NCBI GenBank assembly: GCA_003133425.1
Contig: PKXI01000449.1
Location: 4,554-17,633 of the forward strand
From: Acidobacteriaceae bacterium
GTDB lineage: Bacteria; Acidobacteriota; Terriglobia; Terriglobales; Acidobacteriaceae
DNA length: 13,080 nucleotides
Direction: 5' to 3'
Below the pieces are notes generated by a model. The model saw only the letters and a program-made list of their open reading frames with translations, was not told where the DNA came from and did not search any database. Of the stretch, positions 6,140 through 11,923 are shown piece after piece. Every line of letters begins with the position of its first letter. Position 1 is the stretch's first letter. A program made the position numbers and the translations under genes.

Positions 6140-7193
6140 GGCCGGAGGAATCCAACGTCTGGTAAGCGTCCTTCGATCCCAGGTCTCGAAATCGAAACCT
6201 GGGGCGCCCGTCTTCCAGGCTTTGTGGCTTCCCACCCTTGCGCCAAAAAGAAGGCGCAAGGATGGGGCACGGGGATACGTGCTGGAGCTGGCGGGGATTT
6301 TTGGTTTAGCGCTTGCCGCGTTTCTGGCTTTGCCGTTAGGTGCACAGGAGACGACGCTGCACATGGACGTCAGGCTGGTGAGCGTGTTTGTGAATGTGAG
6401 TGACCGCAATGGAGCGATTGTGGGCGGACTGACGCGCGAGGATTTTGCCGTGTCGGAGGATGGACGCCTGCAGCAAATTGCGGTGTTTGAAAAGCAGTCG
6501 GAGATGCCGCTGAATCTGACCCTGGCCATCGACACCAGCGGCAGCGTGCGCAAGGATCTGACCGAAGAGGCAGCAGCGGCGCGGCGATTTGCCCATGCGA
6601 TTGTGCGCCCGCAGGACCAGATGAGCGTGCTGCAATTTGCAACTGAAGTGAGGGCGCTGACGCCCTTCACCAACAAGATGTCCCAGATCGACCGCGGGCT
6701 GAGCCAGTTGCGCAGCGACTTTGCTACGGCGCTCTACGATGCAATCTACCAGGGCTCCGAACGGCTGGGCGCAAAGGATGGACGGAAGGTGCTGGTGGTG
6801 ATCTCAGACGGCGACGACACCGCCAAGAACACTACCTATGCCCAGGCGCTGGAGCAGGCTCTGCGCAACGAGGTGATGATTTACTCGATCATCGACGTGC
6901 CCATTGAGGCCAGCGCCGGACGCGACCTGGGCGGCGAGCACGCGCTGATCACGCTTTCCGAGCAGACGGGCGGCAAGTACTTTTATGTAGCCGACGGCGG
7001 GCTCGACAAGGCTTTTGCAAAGGTCGGCGACGATCTGCGCACACAGTATCTGCTTGGCTATTATCCCCGGAATCAGGAGCCTGGAAGGGTCTTCCACCGG
7101 ATACAGGTTACCGTTCCGAGGGCCGCGGTTGATGACTTCAACGTCCACCACAAAACGGGGTACTACGGGGATAAGCCGGCCAGGGACAACTGA
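6129..7193 (+). CDS. Secreted VWFA-related protein (acidobacterial type)
   Basis: A von Willebrand factor A domain protein of 354 residues. A hydrophobic segment at about 52-71 ends in LPLGAQE, a signal-peptide-like export signal. A short beta-rich part follows (VRLVSVFVNVSDRNG), then the VWA domain with a MIDAS metal site DTSGS (D135) and SDGDDT (D227), and the C-terminal TQYLLGYYP motif typical of the VWFA-related family abundant in Acidobacteriota. These proteins are thought to bind partners through Mg2+ outside the cytoplasm; the partner here is unknown. The ATG at 6129 has an excellent GGAGG (6118-6122, 6 nt) and overlaps the moaDE end, but the extra 50 residues come from hairpin repeats (6178-6267). 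A GTG at 6279 just before the hydrophobic segment is the alternative start that gives a normal signal peptide. Co-transcription with moaDE is likely. Confidence 0.88.
   Translation: MRGKAGGIQRLVSVLRSQVSKSKPGAPVFQALWLPTLAPKRRRKDGARGYVLELAGIFGLALAAFLALPLGAQETTLHMDVRLVSVFVNVSDRNGAIVGGLTREDFAVSEDGRLQQIAVFEKQSEMPLNLTLAIDTSGSVRKDLTEEAAAARRFAHAIVRPQDQMSVLQFATEVRALTPFTNKMSQIDRGLSQLRSDFATALYDAIYQGSERLGAKDGRKVLVVISDGDDTAKNTTYAQALEQALRNEVMIYSIIDVPIEASAGRDLGGEHALITLSEQTGGKYFYVADGGLDKAFAKVGDDLRTQYLLGYYPRNQEPGRVFHRIQVTVPRAAVDDFNVHHKTGYYGDKPARDN
6178..6267. repeat. Pair of tandem hairpin repeats inside the VWA gene 5' end
   Basis: Hairpin 1: CCCAGGT (6178-6184) with ACCTGGG (6197-6203). Hairpin 2: CCCACCCTTGCGCC (6231-6244) with GGCGCAAGGATGGG (6253-6266), 13 of 14 paired around an A-rich 8-nt loop. 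They look like an intergenic repeat element, and I believe similar sequences recur between genes in Acidobacteriota; this is memory, not a search. Here the element is read in frame between the ATG at 6129 and the signal segment of the VWA protein. Confidence 0.6.
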
Positions 7194-7272
7194 CGGCTGG
7201 GTTCCGGTCCGATCTTCAGGAACGCCGGTGGCGGATCAGTTTTCGGTTTGCACGTCATGAGCAAACCAGGCA

Positions 7273-7289
7273 TGTCATCTTGAGCGGAG
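7273..7289 (+). repeat. Partial direct copy of the GIY-YIG flanking repeat
   Basis: TGTCATCTTGAGCGGAG at 7273-7289 is identical to 7326-7342, the outer part of the left inverted repeat, 53 bp away. It looks like a decayed second copy of the same repeat end, so repeat insertion at this site may have happened more than once. Confidence 0.6.
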
Positions 7290-7321
7290 GTCGCCTCGGC
7301 AATAGACCCGGAACCCCATCA

Positions 7322-7375
7322 CCGTTGTCATCTTGAGCGGAGCGAAGCGAAGTCGAAAGATCTGCGGTTGCTTTT
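7322..7375 (+). repeat. Left 54-bp inverted repeat of the GIY-YIG unit
   Basis: Begins CCGTTGTCATCTTGAGCGG and ends GCGGTTGCTTTT. It pairs with 7752-7805 at 53 of 54 positions. Its inner end supplies the last bases of the GIY-YIG reading frame. Confidence 0.9.
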
Positions 7376-7712
7376 AGGAATTCATGCGATCCGTTGCACG
7401 TTTCAGGTCAGCTGGCTCTACGTCGTACCAGTCCCTGCTCAAGTCCACCCATGCCGGATTCGTCTTCTCGATCAATGCAATCTTCTTTTCGCGTCGCCAT
7501 CCCTTTAGATGCTTTTCCCGCGCGATCACATTTCGAATGTCTTGATAAATTTCGAACCAGACGAGTCGGTCGCAGTTGTAGCGCTCGGTGAAGCCATCAT
7601 GCTCTTTCCATTTGTGCTCGAAGACGCGCTTTTGCAGCTCTCCGGTGACGCCGACGTAGAGCGTATGGCTTCGACTCGCGAAGATGTACGTGAAATAAGG
7701 CCCATTGGGCAT
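7374..7712 (-). CDS. GIY-YIG domain nuclease
   Basis: A 112-residue stand-alone GIY-YIG endonuclease-like protein. The core is complete: TYIF (8-11) for the GIY strand, LYVGVT (18-23) for the YIG strand with Y19 and G21, then R29, H33, metal-ligand E66 in AREKHLKGWRREKK, and N85 in NPAW. This is the small UvrC-N-like/YhbQ-like class. The in vivo substrate is unknown; proteins of this class are often annotated as excinuclease-like or endonuclease. The ATG at 7712 gives the usual length, though its ribosome-binding site is poor (AGGCGG is about 13 nt away). No promoter was recognised. The gene is the only content between two 54-bp inverted repeats and its TAA lies within one of them, which suggests it travels with the repeats. 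Function as a resident repair enzyme is less likely. Confidence 0.88.
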   Translation of the reverse strand: MPNGPYFTYIFASRSHTLYVGVTGELQKRVFEHKWKEHDGFTERYNCDRLVWFEIYQDIRNVIAREKHLKGWRREKKIALIEKTNPAWVDLSRDWYDVEPADLKRATDRMNS

Positions 7713-7751
7713 GGTCAGGATTGTAACCGCCTGGTGGCTCTTCCGCTGCGA

Positions 7752-7805
7752 AAAAGCAACCGCAGATCTTTCGACTCCGCTTCGCTCCGCTCAAGATGAC
7801 AACGG
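7752..7805 (-). repeat. Right 54-bp inverted repeat of the GIY-YIG unit
   Basis: Reverse complement of 7322-7375 with one mismatch. It lies 39 nt upstream of the GIY-YIG start codon, so it could hold its promoter or leader, although no clear -10 was seen in it. Confidence 0.9.
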
Positions 7806-7981
7806 CTTTAAGGTTCAGGATGGTTTACGGCTAACCCGAGGTAAACCTCAACTGGCGAGAATGTGCGGATGCGCTCAACGAGCATTTCCGCCACTCTTTC
7901 CGACCTCGGGGCGTGTGGTTGGCTATCCGGAAATTGGCTCACCATCGAATCGTCAGTCTACTTCTCCCTGGCCGTTGCATC

Positions 7982-7987
7982 TAAAAT
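7982..7987 (+). promoter_or_regulatory. Possible -10 element giving a leaderless hfq-like mRNA
   Basis: TAAAAT ends 6 nt before the ATG at 7994, so initiation at the usual distance would start the transcript at or next to the start codon. No strong Shine-Dalgarno is visible before this ATG (only TGGAA), which fits a leaderless message. The -35 region (TACTTC around 7959-7964) is weak. Confidence 0.35.
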
Positions 7988-7993
7988 GGAATC

Positions 7994-8320
7994 ATGACTT
8001 CCCCACTTTCCTCGCGCCGCCGTTCCAAGACGCCTCCGCCGGGCGAAACCGGCCAGGAAGCGCTCTATCTGCGTTCGCTCAGCGACCGCCAGGTGATTGT
8101 CCATATCAAGCTGCGGGACGGGGAGACCGTTCGCGGCTGGATTGAATATTTTGACGACGCCATGCTGCGGCTTACGCGCGATGGACACCCCAACCTGTTC
8201 ATCTACAAGCACCAGATCCGGACCATCAGCGAAGCGGGCAAGCGCCGCTTGCCGCGTGCCGCGGTGGTGCAAGGAACGGCGCCGGTCATCGAGCCTATAC
8301 CGCCCGAGGAAGTCTCGTGA
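7994..8320 (+). CDS. Divergent Hfq/Sm-like RNA-binding protein
   Basis: A 108-residue Sm-fold protein. Residues about 20-79 align with Hfq: GQ (20-21), the strand VIVHIKLRDG (34-43), the Sm1 pattern G-WIEYFDDAMLRL (48-60), and the Sm2 signature YKHQIRTI (71-78), where K72 and H73 match the conserved lysine-histidine of the Hfq uridine pocket. The rim arginine cluster of E. coli Hfq (RRER) is replaced by SDRQ, and a 19-residue basic/proline-rich N-terminal tail plus a 29-residue C-terminal tail are added. A ring-forming RNA chaperone is expected by family; the altered rim suggests changed RNA annealing. It could be a second Sm protein beside a canonical Hfq elsewhere. It overlaps the next gene by 4 nt (GTGA), so translation is probably coupled. 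Confidence 0.75.
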   Translation: MTSPLSSRRRSKTPPPGETGQEALYLRSLSDRQVIVHIKLRDGETVRGWIEYFDDAMLRLTRDGHPNLFIYKHQIRTISEAGKRRLPRAAVVQGTAPVIEPIPPEEVS

Positions 8321-9234
8321 GCGGCGGCGAGGCCGTAGCGGTGCAGAATCTGGTCTGGGTTCCCAAGGCACAAGAGATTGCGCGCGAGGCAGGCGCGCGG
8401 TTGCGCGAGTTCTTTGCCCATGGCGTGGAGACCGAATACAAGGGCGACGTGGACCTGGTGACGGTGGCCGACCGGACGGTAGAAAAGCTGATCCGGGAGC
8501 GGCTGGGCGAGGCCTTCCCCGAGCATGGAATCTACGGCGAAGAAGGCACGCGGGATCGCATGGAGGGGGAGTTCCGCTGGTACGTGGACCCGCTGGACGG
8601 CACCACCAACTTTGCGCATGGGTTTCCGCAATTTTGCGTTTCGATGGGCCTCGAACAGCGCACCCCCGGGATGCCGCCGGATCAGGACGGAACACTGGTG
8701 GCGGCTGTCATCTACGATCCCATGCGGGATGAGCTCTATACTGCCGAACGCGGAAAAGGCGCCAATCTGAATGGCAAGCCGAAGCGGGTGTCGCGCATTT
8801 CCCATCTGGCTGAGGCACTGCTTTCCACCGGCTTTCCCAGCCGCAAGCGCCATGCGAGTCCGAATATCCACTTCTACCACGAGTTCACGCTGCGCTCGCA
8901 CGGGGTGCGGCGCACGGGGTCGGCCGCGCTGGATCTGGCTTATGTGGCCGCCGGGCGCCTGGAAGCGTTCTGGGAGTTCAACCTCAATCCGTGGGACACA
9001 GCGGCCGGCATCCTGCTGGTGGAGGAAGCCGGGGGAAAGGTGACGGACTTTGCCGGCAACCCTTTCCGGCTTGACAGTCGCGAGATTCTGGCTTCGAATG
9101 GGCTGATTCAAGACGAGCTGGTGAATCTGTTCAAGAACATGTTTGCCGGGCGCGACCTTGCACCAATTCCCACGCCCCAGGAGTTTGCGCAGCGCCGGGC
9201 CGAAAACAGAAGCAAGGCCGAAAAAGGAAGATGA
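8317..9234 (+). CDS. suhB: Inositol-1-monophosphatase family protein (SuhB-like)
   Basis: A 305-residue Mg2+-dependent phosphatase of the IMPase fold, dephosphorylating inositol monophosphate or related sugar phosphates in the cytoplasm. Metal-site motifs are all present: GEE (74-76), WYVDPLDGTTNF (88-99) and NPWDTAAG (224-231), with GSAALDLAYVAAGRLEAFWE (201-220) as the substrate-side signature. It is about 35 residues longer than typical family members, mostly from a charged C-terminal tail after residue 285 (QRRAENRSKAEKGR). The GTG at 8317 is chosen because GAGGA lies at 8306-8310 with 6 nt spacing and the codon overlaps the stop of the hfq-like gene. In E. coli SuhB also takes part in rRNA transcription antitermination, which makes the pairing with an Hfq-like protein notable. 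Other IMPase subfamilies (e.g. CysQ-like, histidinol phosphatase) cannot be excluded. Confidence 0.9.
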   Translation: MSGGEAVAVQNLVWVPKAQEIAREAGARLREFFAHGVETEYKGDVDLVTVADRTVEKLIRERLGEAFPEHGIYGEEGTRDRMEGEFRWYVDPLDGTTNFAHGFPQFCVSMGLEQRTPGMPPDQDGTLVAAVIYDPMRDELYTAERGKGANLNGKPKRVSRISHLAEALLSTGFPSRKRHASPNIHFYHEFTLRSHGVRRTGSAALDLAYVAAGRLEAFWEFNLNPWDTAAGILLVEEAGGKVTDFAGNPFRLDSREILASNGLIQDELVNLFKNMFAGRDLAPIPTPQEFAQRRAENRSKAEKGR

Positions 9235-9355
9235 TTCTCAGGATTCCCACCCTGATTCCCGCATCGCAAAACACGGTCGCGCGGGACGCAGTCAGCCTTT
9301 GGGGTCCTGTGCTACTATCAGCGTCGAGAGTGAGTCTCCCCGGAGAAAATCAGAG

Positions 9356-9616
9356 ATGGCCTACATCATTGCAGAACCCTGTATCGGCACCAAGGACACC
9401 GCCTGTGTAGACGCATGTCCTGTCGATTGCATCCACCCCAAGAAGGACGAAGACGGATTCGGTGAGTCGGACCAGTTGTTCATCGATCCGGTTGAGTGCA
9501 TTGACTGCGGCGCCTGCGTTCCGGCCTGCCCGGTCTCGGCCATCTTTGCGCAGGACGACCTGCCGGAGAAGTGGGTCCACTTTACCGAGAAAAACGCCGC
9601 ACACTTCGGCCGCTAA
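9356..9616 (+). CDS. Seven-iron ferredoxin ([3Fe-4S][4Fe-4S])
   Basis: An 86-residue soluble electron carrier of the bacterial 7Fe/8Fe ferredoxin type. Cysteines lie at 9, 17, 21 and 25 (CIGTKDTACVDACPVDCI) and 48, 51, 54 and 58 (CIDCGACVPACP). The C-x7-C-x3-C spacing at the N-terminus is that of seven-iron ferredoxins: C9, C17 and C58 would hold the 3Fe cluster, C21, C48, C51 and C54 the 4Fe cluster, and C25 would be free. The opening (YIIAEPCIGTKD) and length resemble Thermus- and Deinococcus-like ferredoxins. Electron partners are unknown. ATG at 9356 has GGAG at 9342-9345 (10 nt). It follows suhB by 121 nt with no terminator between them, but a separate promoter is possible. A strong hairpin follows. 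Confidence 0.93.
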   Translation: MAYIIAEPCIGTKDTACVDACPVDCIHPKKDEDGFGESDQLFIDPVECIDCGACVPACPVSAIFAQDDLPEKWVHFTEKNAAHFGR

Positions 9617-9651
9617 ACAGCTCGGCCCTCTACAACAGTTGAGCCTTCAGC

Positions 9652-9692
9652 AAACGCGCGCCCTGCCTCGGCAGGGTGCGCGTTTGTGTGTT
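9652..9692. terminator. Strong hairpin terminator after the ferredoxin gene, possibly bidirectional
   Basis: A continuous 15-bp stem: AAACGCGC-G-CCCTGC (9652-9666) with GCAGGG-T-GCGCGTTT (9671-9685), including one G-U pair, around a CTCG loop. The downstream tract TGTGTGTTTG is only moderately T-rich. It lies between convergent genes (ferredoxin and the minus-strand AbrB-type gene), so it may serve both. Confidence 0.75.
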
Positions 9693-9772
9693 TGTTGGGG
9701 CTTGCGAACTCAATAAGGGGGCGTGCGCTTGAGAAGCGCAGAGTTGTGGTTGACTGATCTTATCGCGGCAAC

Positions 9773-9994
9773 CTACTGAACAGTTTCTCTGACCTCTTGG
9801 GCGGCAGACGCATAGGGTTGCGCCGGCACGCCTGCATCCACAGCGGGGACTGTGGAGGTGCGAGGACGGATGGCAAACTGGCCCTTCTCGATTTCGACAA
9901 AATCGATGTTGTCGCCAGTCTTCAGTCCAAGCTGTTTTCGAATGTCTGTGGGGAGTGTGATGCGTCCGTTGAAGGTGACCATTGCGGATGGCAT
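9773..9994 (-). CDS. AbrB/MazE-type (SpoVT-AbrB fold) DNA-binding protein, no toxin partner seen
   Basis: A 73-residue protein with a swapped-hairpin AbrB domain at residues 3-46: AMVTFNGRITLPTDIRKQLGLKTGDNIDF matches the family's start-G-x-I-T-lP-x-x-(I/V)R-x-x-L-x-(I/L)-x-x-G-D pattern. Such proteins are either antitoxins paired with a PIN-domain VapC or MazF toxin, or global regulators. No PIN or MazF gene follows within the 150 nt to the convergent terminator, so it is an orphan. The last 27 residues (Ala/Val/Pro rich, from about 47) are where an antitoxin would bind its toxin, and they look low-complexity. The ATG at 9994 has AGAGG about 6 nt upstream. A TAGAAT -10-like hexamer lies at 10017-10012. 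Confidence 0.82.
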   Translation of the reverse strand: MPSAMVTFNGRITLPTDIRKQLGLKTGDNIDFVEIEKGQFAIRPRTSTVPAVDAGVPAQPYASAAQEVRETVQ

Positions 9995-10357
9995 GTGAGA
10001 CCTCTGGCTTCATTCTAGCTTGATAGTAGGCGGAAGTCTTGCACAGGATGAGACGGAGAGGCTGAGAGTTTTTGCGTATGCAATCACGTAAATCCCCGCA
10101 TTCCGCGCGAGTTTGCGGCCTTGGGACGCCGTGGGGTGCGGACGGCAAAGCCTACATGCGCTTGGTGTTAGGGGCTACTTATTTCACGGACTTTGTAGCC
10201 AAGTTTCGGTCACAGTTCCCCGGCTTGGGAGCTGTTTGTTCGGCCTGTGAGACCTATGCGAATTTTTGTTTGAACACTTGTTCGCTAACGCAAATTAGAT
10301 CAATAAAAACCACCGTCGTCCTCCATTTCTGTTCCGTAGTGCGAAGATAGTAGTCGC
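9995..10357. other. Non-coding stretch between the AbrB-type gene and recO
   Basis: 363 nt without a convincing gene. A 92-codon plus-strand frame (10072-10350, TTG start) has no ribosome-binding site, no recognisable fold and several rare-looking codons, so I do not call it. The stretch holds the divergent control regions: a TAGAAT hexamer for the minus-strand gene, a GGCTAC/GTAGCC inverted repeat (about 10174-10202), and the LexA-like box with a possible recO promoter (10272-10307). Confidence 0.6.
10272..10283. promoter_or_regulatory. LexA-like (DinR-type) box upstream of recO
   Basis: GAAC-ACTT-GTTC is a perfect GAAC-N4-GTTC palindrome, with T before and G after; it is close to the Gram-positive/actinobacterial SOS box CGAAC-RNRY-GTTCG. 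It overlaps a candidate -35 (TTGTTC, 10278-10283) paired with AATAAA (10302-10307, 18 bp), about 75 bp before the recO start. A LexA site of this type in this organism is inference. Confidence 0.45.
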
Positions 10358-11101
10358 ATGAGCGTACTGACCTCAGAAGCGGTGGTTTTGCGCACCTGGC
10401 CGTTGCATGAAGCCGACCTGATCGTGAGCTTTTTTACGCGCGATTACGGACGGATGAAGGGCGTGGCCAAGTCGGCGCTGAGGAGCCGCAAGCGGTTTGG
10501 CGGGGCGCTGGAGCCGATGACGGTGGCGCGGGCGTGGTTTGCCGAGAAACCCCGGCAGGAACTTGTCCGTCTCGACCAGTTGGAGATTCTGCGCTCGCCG
10601 CTGGCCTCGCCGGTGGATCACGTGCGAATGACGGTGCTGAGCTTTTTTGCCGAATTGCTGGACGAGGTGCTACCGGAGCACGATCCCCAGGAGACGGTCT
10701 TCCGGCTGCTTGTGAGCGTACTGGAGCAAACGACCGTCGAACAGCCGTGGATGCCGCTGACGTATTTCTCATTGTGGATGACGCGGCTGATGGGGTTGCT
10801 GCCGGATATTGCCCACTGCACGGCCTGCGGCGAAACGCTCGTGGCCGGCGAGGCGAGTTTCAACTCGCTTGGGGACGGGCTGTTTTGCGCGGTGCATCGC
10901 AACGGAAACGCGAATGCGCTTTCGGCAGACTCGTGGCAACTTGCGCAGAGGATGCTGCGGGCGCCGGTTTCGGCCTTCGCTGCCGAACCGTGGCCGCGGC
11001 GGCGCGGGACGGACCTGCGGCGGTTCACGCTGCAGTCTCTGGAGCGGCACCTGGAGCGCAAGCTGCGCACGGCGGAGGCGCTGGGCCGGCTGGGAGGGTG
11101 A
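10358..11101 (+). CDS. recO: DNA repair protein RecO
   Basis: A 247-residue RecO, normal length, which with RecR and RecF helps load RecA onto SSB-coated single-stranded DNA and anneals strands during gap repair. The N-terminal OB fold (1-80) shows the family start (SEAVVLRTWPLHEADLIVSF, FTRDYGRMKGVAKSA) with a basic RSRKR patch at 43-46. A helical C-terminal domain contains the zinc site C154-x2-C157 (CTAC) and C177-x2-H180, where the last ligand is His instead of the usual Cys. The ATG at 10358 fits the family N-terminus, though the upstream Shine-Dalgarno is weak (GAAG). The gene is not followed by a terminator: the hicAB promoter begins at once after its stop. A LexA-like box lies about 75 bp upstream. 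Confidence 0.94.
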   Translation: MSVLTSEAVVLRTWPLHEADLIVSFFTRDYGRMKGVAKSALRSRKRFGGALEPMTVARAWFAEKPRQELVRLDQLEILRSPLASPVDHVRMTVLSFFAELLDEVLPEHDPQETVFRLLVSVLEQTTVEQPWMPLTYFSLWMTRLMGLLPDIAHCTACGETLVAGEASFNSLGDGLFCAVHRNGNANALSADSWQLAQRMLRAPVSAFAAEPWPRRRGTDLRRFTLQSLERHLERKLRTAEALGRLGG

Positions 11102-11104
11102 TTC

Positions 11105-11133
11105 TTGAATAGTGTGTATAGAGTGTGTATTAT
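11105..11133 (+). promoter_or_regulatory. hicAB promoter with phased direct repeats
   Basis: TTGAAT (11105-11110) and TATTAT (11128-11133) are exactly 17 bp apart and start 4 nt after the recO stop. The spacer and -10 contain two copies of AGTGTGTAT (11111-11119 and 11122-11130), spaced 11 bp, about one helical turn. This fits an operator for the ribbon-helix-helix domain of HicB. Confidence 0.7.
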
Positions 11134-11154
11134 TAACTTGAAAACTGGAGCAGG

Positions 11155-11343
11155 ATGGACAGCCGGGAAATCATCAGGAGATTGAAAGACGACGGATGGT
11201 TTGAGGTTGCCCAGGTGGGAAGCCACAAGCAGTTTAAACATGCAACAAAACCGCGACGTGTTACGGTGCCGTCACCGCGCAAGGACGTACCGGCGGGGAC
11301 TCTTCGTTCCATCGAAAAACAAGCGGGCATCAGGCTCAGGTAA
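11155..11343 (+). CDS. hicA: HicA toxin (mRNA interferase)
   Basis: A 62-residue HicA, a small dsRBD-like ribonuclease that cleaves mRNA independently of the ribosome and stalls growth when freed from HicB. It carries the family layout: MDSREIIRRLKDDGW (1-15), the catalytic GSHKQFKH with H24, TVPSPRKDVPAGTL (37-50) and the terminal SIEKQAGI (52-59). Length and the active-site histidine are intact, so it is probably functional. The ATG at 11155 has GGAG at 11147-11150, 4 nt away. It has a strong promoter directly upstream and is followed by hicB after 10 nt. It is the first gene of a toxin-first operon, the usual order for hicAB. Confidence 0.93.
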   Translation: MDSREIIRRLKDDGWFEVAQVGSHKQFKHATKPRRVTVPSPRKDVPAGTLRSIEKQAGIRLR

Positions 11344-11353
11344 GTAGGATCGA

Positions 11354-11797
11354 ATGGAATACATCGCATATCTCCACAAGGACGGAAAGTCGGATTATGG
11401 CGTGAGCTTCCCTGATTTTCCGGGATGCATCACGGCAGGTTCCACCCTGGAAGAGGCGCGGCGCATGGCGGTGGAGGCGCTCTCATTCCATATCGGGGGC
11501 ATGCGGGAAGATGGAGAGCGGCTGCCGGAACCCTCTACACTCGACGACCTGCACAATGACCCTGCCATGAAGGGCGCGGTTGCTTTTCTGGTGGAGGTGG
11601 CCGAGCCGGAGAAGACCGTCCGCTTCAACATCACCGCCCGCTCGAGCCAGCTTGCAGAGATCGACAAGAACGCGCGAGCGGCGAAGCTCACCCGTTCGGC
11701 GTTCATGATTCATAGTGCCCTGGGTAAGAAGACGGCCGGAGCCGCTCGGCTCCCCGCAGTTGGCCGGAAAGCCGGTCCGCGGCGGAAATCCGCTTAG
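11354..11797 (+). CDS. hicB: HicB antitoxin (RNase H-like plus ribbon-helix-helix)
   Basis: A 147-residue HicB that neutralises HicA and represses the operon. Residues 1-70 are the partial RNase-H-like HicB domain (YIAYLHKDGKSDYGVSFPDF, PGCITAGSTLEEA, EALSFHIGGM). Residues about 88-123 are a ribbon-helix-helix DNA-binding segment (VRFNITARSSQLAEIDKNA, then LTRSAFMIHSAL). A basic tail (124-147, ending GPRRKSA) follows, which is longer than usual. The ATG at 11354 lies 10 nt after the hicA stop with AGGA at 11346-11349. Binding to the AGTGTGTAT repeats in the promoter is a reasonable guess. Toxin and antitoxin are both complete, in contrast to the orphan antitoxin genes nearby. Confidence 0.92.
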   Translation: MEYIAYLHKDGKSDYGVSFPDFPGCITAGSTLEEARRMAVEALSFHIGGMREDGERLPEPSTLDDLHNDPAMKGAVAFLVEVAEPEKTVRFNITARSSQLAEIDKNARAAKLTRSAFMIHSALGKKTAGAARLPAVGRKAGPRRKSA

Positions 11798-11923
11798 AGC
11801 CACAATTGCATGGATTTGCAGCTTCCCCGCCTCAAAAGCGAGACCCTGGGGAACTCGCCACTAGACTTGGACGAGACAGACATTTGCGAACACGACTTCC
11901 ACTGAGTTGAGAAGGAGCGTCCG

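Larger units (their letters stand above)
7322..7805. mobile_element. Repeat-bounded GIY-YIG unit (possible mobile element)
   Basis: Left arm 7322-7375 and right arm 7752-7805 are inverted repeats of 54 bp with 53 matches (the only difference is 7350 versus 7777). They enclose a single GIY-YIG gene, whose stop codon (7374-7376) overlaps the inner end of the left arm. The arms contain an internally repetitive GCGGAGCGAAGCGGAG-type block. I saw no target-site duplication. No transposase of a known class is present, so calling it mobile is inference from the structure: matching ends plus a nuclease gene, similar in logic to RAYT/REP systems. Confidence 0.6.

Noticed and set aside
5249..6676. 475-codon minus-strand frame opposite moaDE and the VWA gene
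   Set aside because: It spans two well-supported genes on the other strand and an intergenic terminator; no motif, no ribosome-binding site.
7246..7266. GTTTGC-N9-GCAAAC hairpin after the VWA gene
   Set aside because: Only 6-bp arms and no T-run; too weak to call a terminator.
8203..9111. 302-codon minus-strand frame opposite suhB
   Set aside because: Shadow of the IMPase gene, whose motifs are clear on the plus strand.
10072..10350. 92-codon plus-strand frame before recO
   Set aside because: TTG start, no ribosome-binding site, no recognisable domain, and it covers the probable recO control region.
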